Assembly: GCF_026151205.1 (NCBI RefSeq)
Contig: NC_087084.1
Coordinates: 5,077,538 to 5,141,537 of the forward strand
Direction: 5' to 3'
DNA from: Bolinopsis microptera
Taxonomy: Eukaryota > Ctenophora > Tentaculata > Lobata > Bolinopsidae
DNA: 64,000 nucleotides
Under the pieces are notes generated by a model. That model did no database searches and was not told the origin of the DNA. It worked only from the letters and a program-made list of their open reading frames with translations. Shown one piece after another: positions 22,926-34,010 of the stretch. Every line of letters starts with the position of its first letter. Position 1 is the stretch's first letter. The position numbers were made by a program, and so were the translations under genes.

Positions 22926-24342
22926 GCAACAATTGACCCCCTCCCCCCCCCCCCCCCCCCCCCCTCCGACAAATGACCCCCTGATGCAATCTACCCCCGA
23001 CAATTGACCCCCCATGTAATTACACTGGGGTCAATTCAGGGTTAGGGTAAGGGTTAGGGTCAGGGTTAGGGTCAGGGTTAGGGTCAGGGTTAGGGTCAGG
23101 GTTAGAGTCAGGGTTAGGGTCAGGGTTAGGGTCAGGGTTAGGGTCAGGGTTAGGGTCAGGGTCAGGGTTAGGGTTAGGGTTAGGGTCAGGGTCAGGGTTA
23201 GGGTCAGGGTTAGGGTTACTGGGTAACACGACTCCTGTCAGCGACATCTGTCCGACAGCGACATCTGTCCGACTCAGGGTACCAGAAAAAACGACATTTG
23301 TCCGAAATTGTGATCTGATTTCAATACAACACATTTCCAATTAGAGACGTGATCTGAACTGTTAATTTGAATACGTAACATTGCCAATTTGAGATATGAT
23401 CTGAGCCATAGTGTACTACTAGTTTATTTTCGACCTAGGCAGGCAGGCATGAAGCAACTGCGTTGTGAATGGCGAGCTCGTAGTCCATGAGAATGTATTG
23501 TGGTTGGTAGCCCCAAGGCCTCAGAAGCCCAGGTGTCTATCTCCTCGAACATGTTGCGGTAGAGGGTCGTCGATTTTCCAGGAATGAGTCCTTAGAAGAG
23601 GGGGAGGTGCCAGCCGTCAGGGAAGAGTCCGTGGACTGTGAAGAGCTGATGGAAGAGATTAGGTGCGGATTTGAAGGTACCGTTGGGCGTTGACTACGCA
23701 ATGCTCCGCGTCCACCATATGATCTGCGTTCTTAGGAGTCCCCCAAAGGAATGATCGACGAGTCTGTTCGTCCCATCCAGAGTCCCAGAGCATCATTGGA
23801 CTGTTGTCGGTAGAGAGGATTTAGTTTGCAGGAATGGATAGCGTTTCCAGATCTCTCGGGTCTGTTTGCTGCAGATCTGGGTCTGTTTACTGAAGATTGA
23901 TTGCCATTGTGGATTGCGATAACTGATCTCCATACGGCTGCTATCCTATATGTACTCATGTAGGCTGTGTCCTGTGATGTGATCGACAGCTTGTTAGTGT
24001 ACGGCTAGCACAATCCTGTCCTTAAATAGTCAATCACGTATCGATGGATCAGATCTCAATGGATCAAATCAGCATTCGAACAATGGGAGCAACGTCACGA
24101 AATTACCCGTGAGTTTGTGAAATACGAATGTGAACCGAAATTACAATATGATCCGAAATTCGGACAGATGTCGCCAAAAACGACTCCTGTCCGACAGCGA
24201 AATCTGTCCGAAATCCCCAATTCGGCTGTCGGACAGATGTCGCTGTCGGACAGATGTCGCCCAATCGGGTTACTGTTAGGGTTAGTATAATAAATATATT
24301 TGTTTGGTCAATTGTCGGGGGGGGGGGGGGGTCAATTTTCAA
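22926..24342. repeat. Nested inverted-repeat block with poly-C/poly-G ends
   Basis: Within the 4.36-kb element, CAATTGACCCCC plus a poly-C tract near 22930 is mirrored by poly-G plus GGTCAATT near 24306-24336. Inside those, several copies of GCGACATCTGTCCGA occur at 23238-23270 and inverted at 24165-24265. This looks like a second, nested foldback element around 23.2-24.3 kb. Borders are approximate. Confidence 0.55.
23034..23217. repeat. 12-bp telomere-like array (GTTAGGGTCAGG)n
   Basis: About fifteen copies of GTTAGGGTCAGG with occasional pure GTTAGG units. It is interstitial and part of a transposon, not a chromosome end. Confidence 0.9.
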
Positions 24343-24752
24343 GTATTATATCACTTGCACCGTTTAGCTCCACGTGGTTTCTTAAGCTTAAATACTTAAC
24401 TGTCCTGTCAAGATAAAGTAAATCACTATCACCTCTCATTCTTAATAAGTTAGTAAGCAAGCATCTGATCATTTTAAAACAGTCACCTCCCAATTTAGCA
24501 AGTTCTTACATCTATATTACAGTCTACACCCTTCAATAATGAGATAATATGTTTGGCCGGTAGAGGGTCCGCAGTGGTCCCATTACAGCATTACCTCATT
24601 ACCTTAGCATTGCTGTACAGTGTACAACTACTATAAGAGTATAAGATATACATCCTTCACCAAAACTGGTTTGTCCGCTTTCTATTACTAATTTTCCGCT
24701 GAAAGTGCCACATCAGTGATCAATTAATATTGGTAAATAGCAATAATTTGAG

Positions 24753-24801
24753 TTATAGGTTGACCTCCCACTTAGAGCATATGTGGGAGGTCAACCTATA
24801 A
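24753..24801. repeat. Perfect 19-bp inverted repeat
   Basis: TTATAGGTTGACCTCCCAC is followed after an 11-base loop by its exact complement. It may be a small hairpin element or the arms of a tiny MITE. Confidence 0.9.
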
Positions 24802-25135
24802 ATTATAGTACGAGCTATTTCCAATTCGTGAATACGAATTTCGATTAAGGTCCAACTTATTAAGTGTCACTTTAACGTGTGACAAATTTCCGATCAAATA
24901 TCTCATAATCTGAAAATAACTGCATATTTAGAACTATTATATTAATTGTAATTGAAGATTCTTTCAGAATCACTTCATTCACTAAATCTTACAATGTGAA
25001 CAATGAACAGGTAGAGGCACTGCAACTGAAAAAGTGCTGTCCTCACTACTTAAGAACATAGCAATCTAATCTAAAAATGGCAACCTAAGAACTGAAGTTA
25101 AGCAAACAGTTATTTTCCAATAATCGGTTTTTATA

Positions 25136-25901
25136 CAGGGTGGGCCAAAAGTCAGTGTGCAAACGTTGGGTCTTATACCTCCGCTGAGTTTTATATTTGA
25201 GAGCTGTTGCTTTGCAGATGGCATACTGTACTTACTGGTTCGAGGATTCCGTCGTCAAAATTTGAAAATTCGAATATTTTAGACCACGCCCATTCAATAT
25301 TAAAACACCTATATTGTTTTCTCTGAAAATCCTGAACGCCTAATTTTTTTAGAGACGGTAGATTATCAAATGTTGCATATGATCTGAAAAAATGAGGCAA
25401 AACGGATTAGAAATGACGAAGTTAACAAGCATTTTGTGTATCTCGTTAACAAATTGACTGGGTGATTATGTGACACCGTGACACGACACCTTAATTGGGC
25501 ACCCTTAACAATTCCCATAATGTTTAACGGGGTAGTTAACGGGGTCACCTTATCACGTGATTAGGTAAACCAATCACCTGATCACACGTAATGAACAAGC
25601 TTGTTATGCTTCATATCTCGGTCATCTGAGAAGCTAGAACTCTCATTCTTTCAGGGCGAACGTAATTCGAATGGCCAAACACAATTCAATAACATTTAGC
25701 TTGATCCGATTATCCAAACTATCAAAAAAATGTGAAAATGAACCTCCATTTGAAAAAAATGAACGCGAATATTTTTCGAGTTGACAAATTCCTCGAACCA
25801 GTGGTGGTACTAAGTCATACCAGAAGGAAGTATTTCAATTGGGCACTCAGTGACTGAGCTATTAAGGCCAACGTTTACACACTGACTTTTGGCCCACCCT
25901 G
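25136..25901. mobile_element. 766-bp TA-flanked MITE (Tc1/mariner-type ends)
   Basis: Ends CAGGGTGGGCCAAAAGTCAG... and ...CTGACTTTTGGCCCACCCTG form inverted repeats of about 35 bp. Both sides are flanked by TA (25134-25135, 25902-25903), the target duplication of the Tc1/mariner group. No open transposase frame is visible inside. It is nested in the 4.36-kb element. Confidence 0.85.
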
Positions 25902-26772
25902 TACTTTTATACTCAAACTTATCATAGACCCCGTGTTGGTAACAGTGGATAATATGCAGTGGCGAAACGTACCTAAGAGGCCGCAGCTGCACCCCCCCCC
26001 CCCATCCCCTTCCGCATAGCAGGGGTTGCCGGAGTGTCGGGCGGTCGTTTCGCCACTGACTAGTGACTGCATGTATAAAAGTATAAACTATAGAGCCATG
26101 TAGGCATGTAGCATTCTGTACTTCTGTAGCTTTGCACAAACCAAGTCTCAGTCCTACACCCTACCTAGTAATAAGGTTATACGATCATTACAGTATTCCA
26201 CATTGTACACTCAAATTATCCAAAACCCCTGCCAATATAGGTTTAATCACGCCACAAGTTGATTCAAATTATCTCAACTTACGCAGGATTTGCGTTAAAT
26301 CTGCAGCATTCGACTTTATATTTAACGGAAAACCTGCCAAAATAGAGCAAACCTGCCGAGAGTAGGTGAAAGGTGAGGCAGGTTTTGTGTTAATTTTGCA
26401 GGCTTTTCTATAAATCAACAACTCGATTAAATAATTACGTGAGATAAATCTCTGCACGAATACGATAAATAGGCAGGTTTTCGGTTAATTTTGCAGGAAT
26501 CATTTTAAGACTTCAAATTGATTATCAGTCTTAATGTAAAACCTGCCAAATTAGGTGGCAGGTGGCAATGGCTGGAAGGGGCCTTTGATAACTTTTGGAG
26601 GAAATTTTTTTCTAAAAACTAATTTTCTCCGTGTTTTAAGCTATTCCAATCATTTTGAGCCAATAAAAAAATTTTTTATTTTTGCTAATTAGCTAATTGA
26701 TAATTATCCAATTAATTAATTATCTGAGGTAAAAATAGTCTACAAAATTTTTTTCTTTCTGATAATACGAAC

Positions 26773-27147
26773 GGCTCTTACTAATTCGCTCGCCCAAAAA
26801 TTTCACGTGACTTTGGTTTTTATGGTATTGCAGCCGTACAAAACGGTTTTACATAAACCCTTATCCCAACCCTAACCCTAACCATAACCCCGAAGCTAAC
26901 CATAACCCTTACCACAACCCTAACCCTAACCCGAGCCCTAAACAATCGAATTCGTATTTTACTAGCCTGTCACGTGACCAAATCGGTTTTTTGCCCATAA
27001 CTCTCCAGGGAAGCATTTTAACCCTACGTCATGGGGGGTGAGTCGGAATCAGCGTCCAAAAATACACCGATTCCGATCACTTTCATGCCCAAAGGGCCTT
27101 TTCACAAGAATTTTCTTAAAATTTGGGCGAGCGATTTAGTAGGAGCG
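26773..27147. mobile_element. 375-bp MITE with 9-bp target duplication
   Basis: Imperfect inverted ends contain ATTCGCTCGCCCA and its complement GGGCGAGCGATTT, flanked by AATACGAAC (26764-26772 and 27148-27156). The empty site is present at about 31788. The middle holds telomere-like CCCTAACCCTAACC strings (26865-26940). An 8-9 bp duplication suggests hAT- or Mutator-type mobilisation. The copy at 42861-43235 has the same flanks and arose by segmental duplication, not by a second insertion. Confidence 0.85.
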
Positions 27148-28175
27148 AATACGAACACCCTCGATTAATCTGCAACTTTCTATGATGTTCACAACTAAAG
27201 ATATTTGACAAACAAGAAAGGTGGTAAAAAGTGGTAAAGTGGCAAAAAATAAACGACACAATACATTTGTATTAAATGGCCCTTAATGCGGTATATGAAA
27301 CGCTTTATACCTCGATAGACCCGGTATAGTTTATCATGAAAACGTCTACTTGGCCTCATGGCTCATTTACAGCCCGAAGAAGGCATGATAATATTTATTA
27401 CATATTATGCAATTATCGTAGCAGAGCAGGCTATCAGTTCGATCTTCAATGTGCCTTTGGTGCAGTTTCTGTGAAAATCGATAAGGATGTACTGTAATTA
27501 ATTATAACTTTATAAAATTCTAATTTCCTGTGGTTAACGTTTTTCAGTTTCAGCCCTTTTATTTATTTCGATTTAGTAATTCCTGATTATTAAAATCTGC
27601 CGAGATTTACTGAACTCCAACTACATATATTGGTGATTTTAGTATTCTTGAAAAAAAAATTCACGGAGTTTTTTTAAAAGCATTTTTCTCCACGTTTTAT
27701 GCCATCTGATAACTTTTTTCTAAAAACTACTTTTCTCCGTGTTTTAAGCTATTACTTACTTACTTGGGTTACTTGGGTTGGGTTCCGAGCTAGAGTGCTA
27801 CCAGGCCAAGAATGTCTTGCATCTCCACCGCCAAGTAGTAGCGCGTCAGAGGCACGTGCCTACTACGATGTTCGCAACTAAAGATATTTGACAAACAAGA
27901 AAGGTGGTAAAAAGTGGTAAAGTGGCAAAAAGTGGCCTTAAAAAACGTGAAAAAGTTTGGAAAAGTTGGTCAGCCATAAAGGACACCTATAACGACTTAA
28001 AAACGTCAAAAATCCTTTGTAAGCTTTGTGTGTCGGCAGATCGATTTTTCAGACGGATTTCTCTGTACTAATCTGATATATTCGAAATATTATACAAATT
28101 CAAATCAGTCTTAGGAAATTTTGTGATCATAATGTCATGCAATCAGGTAATTTTAATATTTGTTAACCCCACCAG

Positions 28176-29621
28176 GGAAAATCATTCAGTGGAAGTGACA
28201 GTGGAAGTGGCCATTCGTTCAAGTACTGGGGAGTGAGAGTAACCACCCTCACCCTCAACCCCTCCATCACCCTCCGTGGAACAGGTCAACTTGTTGTGGA
28301 CGCGAGTATGCGAGGGACTATAAGAGCCTCAGGGAGCTGGAGTTACAACAAGAGGTCCTGGTGGTACTCCATGACATTTGGTGGAGGAGTTCAAGTTAGC
28401 TCAAATGGGTTTAGTATCTCAGACAGGGTCAATCTTGGGGTAAAGTCGAACGGAAAAGTTGGGTTCTCACATGACTCGGGTTCTTGTAGGGCGAGTATGG
28501 GATCTCTCGACATTAACATTTCAGGTTCCTGGTACGCCTGGCTTCTTAACTTCATTGTGTGGATCTTTGAAAAGGATCTGAAGAGAGATTTGGAGAGATC
28601 TATTCGCGAGAAAGTGAATGAAGTGGTGGGTGAAGCTGCAGCTAACTTCGACAATGCAATGTTCAACCAGGACTTTTCGATGCCATTGCAATCAGGAGGA
28701 GAACTGAAAGTGGACTTTAACCCATCAGTAATAACAGGGGGACCTAGCTGTGCTGTTATCTCTACACCCGCAGTTATAGAACTGACAGGAGTACCAAACA
28801 CCACACAAATAGTCACACCTCCCTTTATCCACATCCCTGCCACCGAGGAACCAGCTAGAAAGAAGAGACAGGCTAGAGACTGGTGTGGAGTGGTTCCAGG
28901 TCCTAACAGTGGGGTCTCCATCATCCTCACGAAGGACCTCATCTCTAGAGGCATCCAGAACCTACACCACTTCGACTTACTCAAGTTTTCTTTGGTAGAG
29001 ACAGGCACTGAGGGGAGTAGAACGACTTTCGATGTGTTGCGCAATGGCCAGCGTATAGATACAGTGAGTGTAGAGTTCCCTGAAAACGAGGGACGGATCC
29101 TGGCTGGATTTAACAGGAAGACCGTGAAGATCAGCAGCACTGAACCCCCGGAAGTAAGCATCACCGACGACGGTATCTCCGTATTGGTTCACCTCAGAGC
29201 ACGGCTCACTCTGAGCAGTGATAACCCGAAACTTGAGATTAGAACGGAGTTCGAGTCCCTGACTAATTGGATAGGAACAGTGAGGATGGTAAAGAAGGAC
29301 AGGGGATACTCGCTAGTCCCCAACGTGACAGCAAATGTAGATATATGGACTGGGAAACTCTACATTGGAGCGGAGATGGACGGAATGACGATGTCCGAAC
29401 AAAGGAGACTGGAGGAGGATAACTTGATACTGGAGGGGATCGAGAGTCTCCTCAACTCGGTGCTGGAGGGGAAACTGGCGAGGGTGCTGGAGGACGATTT
29501 GCAGAGTGGGATCCCTCTAAACATCCCTGAGGAGTATATGACAGTGGGGAGGGCAGATATCAGTTACAGGGAGGATTATATCATCGTATATGCTGATGAT
29601 ATCACCATCAACCTTCAGTAG
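28176..29621 (+). pseudogene. BPI/LBP-like gene copy 1, lacks signal-peptide exon
   Basis: This is the second-exon unit only: acceptor CACCAG at 28170-28175, open frame to TAG at 29619-29621, 481 residues. It encodes GKSFSGSDSGSG..., the N-terminal BPI lobe (NLGVKSNGKVGFSHDSGSC), the linker with RKKR, and the C-terminal lobe ending DDITINLQ. No copy of the 52-codon exon 1 exists between 17.4 and 28.2 kb. The intron homology stops at about 21286, so the duplication that made this copy did not include exon 1. The second Cys of the BPI disulfide is Arg. The frame itself is undamaged, so it could be expressed only if another first exon is used. Nearly identical to copies 2 and 4 (e.g. KKDRGYS here, KKDGGYS there). 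Confidence 0.8.
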
Positions 29622-30305
29622 AAAACGGGACGCAAGAAAATGGAGATTACTAGCTTGAGGACTTATGAACTGATCAGTAAGGGTCCGATATCAAACATTA
29701 CAGTTATCCGGACATAACTGAACTAAGTGATTTTTCTAGAGTACTACTTAATAGAATGAATTTAAATATAAGTGGTGATTCATCATTAATGGTTTTTGAT
29801 TTTTGAGCTGGAATAAAATAACTTCAGCGTTTATTTCTTTAAATTTCATGCAATTAAAGTTTCCGGAATGTATCCTTGAAAAAAGTTGATTATTTTGCTT
29901 AAAAGAAAGTCGAAGTTCTGGTAAGGGGTGCATTTCATTATGTATATATAATAAAACCAGTTCTTTGTAGTGATTTTAATTGTTTAAAACGGGGATAAGT
30001 ATGGTTTATGTTGTATTATTATGTAGTCTCAATTCTAGAGTTCATGTTAACGACATGTTATAAATTTTTCTGCTGCTGATAAATTCGCAGAGCTTTAGAT
30101 TTGCAGAACCAAGTTACTTAAATTGGTCATAAACTTATCCGTATTCTGCAACCATTTAATCTGTTTGGTATTTGCTCAGCGCATGATCATTGATCTGTCC
30201 AAGTTTATACTTTAAGCACGATTACAATCCTCGTTGTATTTACCGTTATACCCTTTATTAGCGCTGATATTCCTCAAAGTAACACGAGTCCCGAAAGAAG
30301 CAGAA

Positions 30306-33300
30306 ATGATCATACAGCTGATGTTGATGACGGTAGTAGCTACCACTTGTAGTACCGCCTTGGTGTCACCTTTCGACAAGGGAGTTATGGGCAAGGTTTC
30401 CAAACAGTTCTTACAGGACTTTACGGACGAGGTGGCCGACAGAATATCTACACAATTGAAGGTAAGGCTGGGACTTGGGGGGGGGGGGGGGGGGGGGGTG
30501 GGTTGCTTCGGCCCCCAAGTCGAAATTACATCTAGTACAGAGAAATCCGTCTGAAAAACACACAAAGCTTACAAAGGATTTTTGACGTTTTTGAGTCCTA
30601 ATAGGTGTCTTAAGGCCACTTTTTGCCACTTCACCACTTTTTACCACCTTTCTTGTTTGTCAAATATCTTTGACTTTAGTTGTGAACATCGTAAAAAGTT
30701 GCGAATTAATCGAGGGTGTTCATATTATCAGGAAGGAAAAGTTAACTAATTAGCGAAAAATTTGCTTTGGCTAGAATTAAAGTCGAAATTACATCTAGTA
30801 CAGTGAAATCCGTCTGAAAAATACACAAAACTTACAAAGGATTTTTGACGTTTTTTAGTCCTAATAGGTGTCCTTTATGGCTAACCAACTTTTCCAAACT
30901 TTTCCACGTGTCTTAAGGCCACTTTTTGCCACTTCACCACTTTTTACCACCTTTCTTGTTTGTCAAATATCTTTAGTTGTGAAATGTGATTTATATGATA
31001 AATCACATTTCTTGCACAACTCGGTCGAATTATTGAGGAAAAGAAGAGGTAAATGGCAATCCAGGTAGGCCGGTTCAGATTAGCACGATCGACGGTACAG
31101 ACTAAGAGAGGTTTTATTTATTACATATTATGCGATTAATGATTATCGTAGTATAGCAGGCTATCAGTTCGATCTTCAATGTGCTTTGGTGCAGTTTCTG
31201 TGAAAATCGATAAGGATGTACTGTAATTAATTATAAAACTCTAATTTCCTGTGGTTAAAGTTTTTCAGTTTCAGCCCTTTTATTTATTTCGATTTAGTAA
31301 TTCCTGAATACTAAAATCTGCCAATATTTACTGAACTCCAACTATATATTTCCTGTAGATCCTTGGTATATAAGCAACATTTGACAGAACATAGTGTGGA
31401 GTGAGCTATGTGCCCATCCTTGGAGAACCCGGTGGATGTCCTTGCTGTACGGCAGTGTTAAACAAGGAACTGAAACCGAGGGGTTCCGTTCAGGCCCTTC
31501 ACACTTTGTTTCTGTCTAGTTCTAATGTACCGTCACAATAGTGACTTTAAATATACTGGTGATTTTAGTATTCTTGAAAAAAAATCACGAAGTTTTTTTT
31601 AAGCATTTTTCTTCACGTTTTATGCAATTTGATAACTTTTGGAGGAAAATTTTTTCTAAAAACTAATTTTCTCCGTGTTTTGAGCCGATAAAAATTTTTT
31701 TATAATTTTGCTAATTAGCTAATTGATAATTATCCAATTAATTAATTATCTGAGGTAAAAATTGTCTACAAAATTTTTTTCTTTCTGATAATACGAACAC
31801 CCTCGATTAATCTGCAACTTTCTACGATGTTCACAACTAAAGATATTTGACAAACAAGAAAGGTGGTAAAAAGTGGTAAAGTGGCAAAAAGTGGCCTTAA
31901 AAAACGTGAAAAAGTTTGGAAAAGTTGGTCAGCCATAAAGGACACCTATAACGACTTAAAAACGTCAAAAATCCTTTGTAAGCTTTGTGTGTCGGCAGAT
32001 CGATTTTTCAGACGGATTTCTCTGTACTAATCTGATATATTCGAAATATTATACAAATTCAAATCAGTCTTAGGAAATTTTGTGATCATAATGTCATGCA
32101 ATCAGGTAATTTTAATATTTGTTAACCTCACCAGGGAAAATCATTCAGTGGAAGTGACAGTGGAAGTGGCCATTCGTTCAAGTACTGGGGAGTGAGAGTA
32201 ACCACCCTCACCCTCAACCCCTCCATCACCCTCCGTGGAACAGGTCAACTTGTTGTGGACGCGAGTATGCGAGGGACTATAAGAGCCTCAGGGAGCTGGA
32301 GTTACAACAAGAGGTCCTGGTGGTACTCCGTGACATTTGGTGGAGGAGTTCAAGTTAGCTCAAATGGGTTTAGTATCTCAGACAGGGTCAATCTTGGGGT
32401 AAAGTCGAACGGAAAAGTTGGGTTCTCACATGACTCGGGTTCTTGTAGGGCGAGTATGGGATCTCTCGACATTAACATTTCAGGTTCCTGGTACGCCTGG
32501 CTTCTTAACTTCATTGTGTGGATCTTTGAAAAGGATCTGAAGAGAGATTTGGAGAGATCTATTCGCGAGAAAGTGAATGAAGTGGTGGGTGAAGCTGCAG
32601 CTAACTTCGACAATGCAATGTTCAACCAGGACTTTTCGATGCCATTGCAATCAGGAGGAGAACTGAAAGTGGACTTTAACCCATCAGTAATAACAGGGGG
32701 ACCTAGCTGTGCTGTTATCTCTACACCCGCAGTTATAGAACTGACAGGAGTACCAAACACCACACAAATAGTCACACCTCCCTTTATCCACATCCCTGCC
32801 ACCGAGGAACCAGCTAGAAAGAAGAGACAGGCTAGAGACTGGTGTGGAGTGGTTCCAGGTCCTAACAGTGGGGTCTCCATCATCCTCACGAAGGACCTCA
32901 TCTCTAGAGGCATCCAGAACCTACACCACTTCGACTTACTCAAGTTTTCCTTGGTAGAGACAGGCACTGAGGGGAGTAGAACGACTTTCGATGTGTTGCG
33001 CAATGGCCAGCGTATAGATACAGTGAGTGTAGAGTTCCCTGAAAACGAGGGACGGATCCTGGCTGGATTTAACAGGAAGACCGTGAAGATCAGCAGCACT
33101 GAACCCCCGGAAGTAAGCATCACCGACGACGGTATCTCCGTATTGGTTCACCTCAGAGCACGGCTCACTCTGAGCAGTGATAACCCGAAACTTGAGATTA
33201 GAACGGAGTTCGAGTCCCTGACTAATTGGATAGGAACAATGAGGATGGTAAAAAAGGACGGGGGATACTCGCTAGTCCCCAACGTGACAGCAAATGTAGA

Positions 33301-33580
33301 TATATGGACTGGGAAACTCTACATTGGAGCGGAGATGGACGGAATGACGATGTCCGAACAAAGGAGACTGGAGGAGGATAACTTGATACTGGAGGGGATC
33401 GAGAGTCTCCTCAACTCGGTGCTGGAGGGGAAACTGGCGAGGGTGCTGGAGGACGATTTGCAGAGTGGGATCCCTCTAAACATCCCTGAGGAGTATATGA
33501 CAGTGGGGAGGGCGGATATCAGTTACAGGGAGGATTATATCATCGTATATGCTGATGATATCACCATCAACCTTCAGTAG
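30306..33580 (+). CDS. BPI/LBP-like secreted protein, copy 2
   Basis: Exon 1 (30306-30461, 52 codons) encodes a signal peptide (MIIQLMLMTVVATTCSTALV) and SPFDKGVMGKVSKQFLQDF; exon 2 is 32135-33580; junction phase 0; 533 residues. The length and two-lobe plan match the BPI/LBP/PLTP family, secreted lipid- or LPS-binding proteins. Cys156 is the first Cys of the family disulfide. Its partner, expected 40 residues on, is Arg196 (CGC). The interdomain linker holds RKKR at about residues 280-283, a proprotein-convertase-type site, bracketed by Cys244 and Cys289. The C-terminal lobe ends ADDITINLQ. The ATG follows an upstream in-frame stretch without ATG, so 30306 is the likeliest start. The intron begins with a G-run and is flanked by inverted-repeat modules. 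AATAAA sits about 190 bases past the stop. Confidence 0.9.
30477..30500 (+). repeat. Poly-G run just after exon 1 donor, copy 2
   Basis: A run of about 20 G begins within 20 bases of the exon 1 donor. Equivalent G-rich tracts follow exon 1 in copies 3 (35399-35430), 4 (41358-41378) and 5 (46566-46600), with different lengths and interruptions. Confidence 0.9.
30525..32075. repeat. Inverted-repeat arms at both ends of BPI intron 1 (copy 2)
   Basis: The left arm (about 30525-30745, partly repeated at 30785-30985) contains TTACAAAGGATTTTTGACG, TTTTTGCCACTTCACCAC and AATCGAGGGTGTTCAT. The right arm (31795-32040) carries the reverse complement of all three in mirrored order, ending just before the second-exon acceptor region. 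The same arrangement is seen in copies 3 and 4; copy 5 has been rearranged. Confidence 0.85.
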
Positions 33581-34010
33581 AAAACGGGACGCAAGAAAAT
33601 GGAGATTACTAGTTTGAGGACTTATGAACTGATCAGTTAGGGTCCGATATCAAACATTACAGTTATCCGGACATAACTGAACTAAGTGATTTTTCTAGAG
33701 TACTACTTAGTAAAATGAATTCAAATATAAGTGTTGATTCCTCATTAATGGTTCTTGATTTTTGAGCTGGAATAAAATAACTTCAGCGTTTATTTCTTTA
33801 AATTTCATGCAATTAAAGTTTCCGGAATGTATCCTTGAAAAAAGTTGATTATTTTGCTTAAAAGAAAGTCGAAGTTCTGGTAAGGGGTGCATTTCATTAT
33901 GTATATATAATAAAACCAGTTCTTTGTAGTGATTTTAGTTGTTTAAAACGGGAATAAGTATGGTTTATGTTGTATTATTATATAGTCTCAATTCTAGAGT
34001 TCATGTTAAC

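Larger units (their letters stand above)
22224..26584. mobile_element. 4.36-kb non-autonomous DNA transposon with nested inserts
   Basis: Perfect terminal inverted repeats of about 23 bp (AGGCCCCTTCCAGCCATTGC and its complement) are flanked by the direct repeat TTGATA (22218-22223 and 26585-26590). Sister introns (around 31630 and 42490) show the uninterrupted site. Both ends carry arrays of a subterminal word pair, GGCAGGTTTT...TTAACTTGGCAGG, at 22440-22730 and 26325-26565, typical of transposase-binding repeats. No transposase frame was found. The interior is loaded with other repeats, including a 12-bp telomere-like array, a TA-flanked element and a hairpin. A 6-7 bp duplication with AG...CT ends does not fit hAT or Tc/mariner; superfamily unassigned. 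Confidence 0.88.

Noticed and set aside
22774-23007. Frame starting MAPKLKVNKTELISAVKKL
   Set aside because: It lies inside a non-autonomous transposon, is short, and ends in poly-Pro from a poly-C tract.
23034-23217. GTTAGGG-rich array as a telomere
   Set aside because: The unit is 12 bp (GTTAGGGTCAGG), flanked on both sides by unique and transposon sequence, and internal to an element.
28391-29164. Long minus-strand frame (257 codons) opposite BPI exon 2, repeated in all copies
   Set aside because: It mirrors the coding strand, shows no domain, and recurs only because the gene is duplicated.
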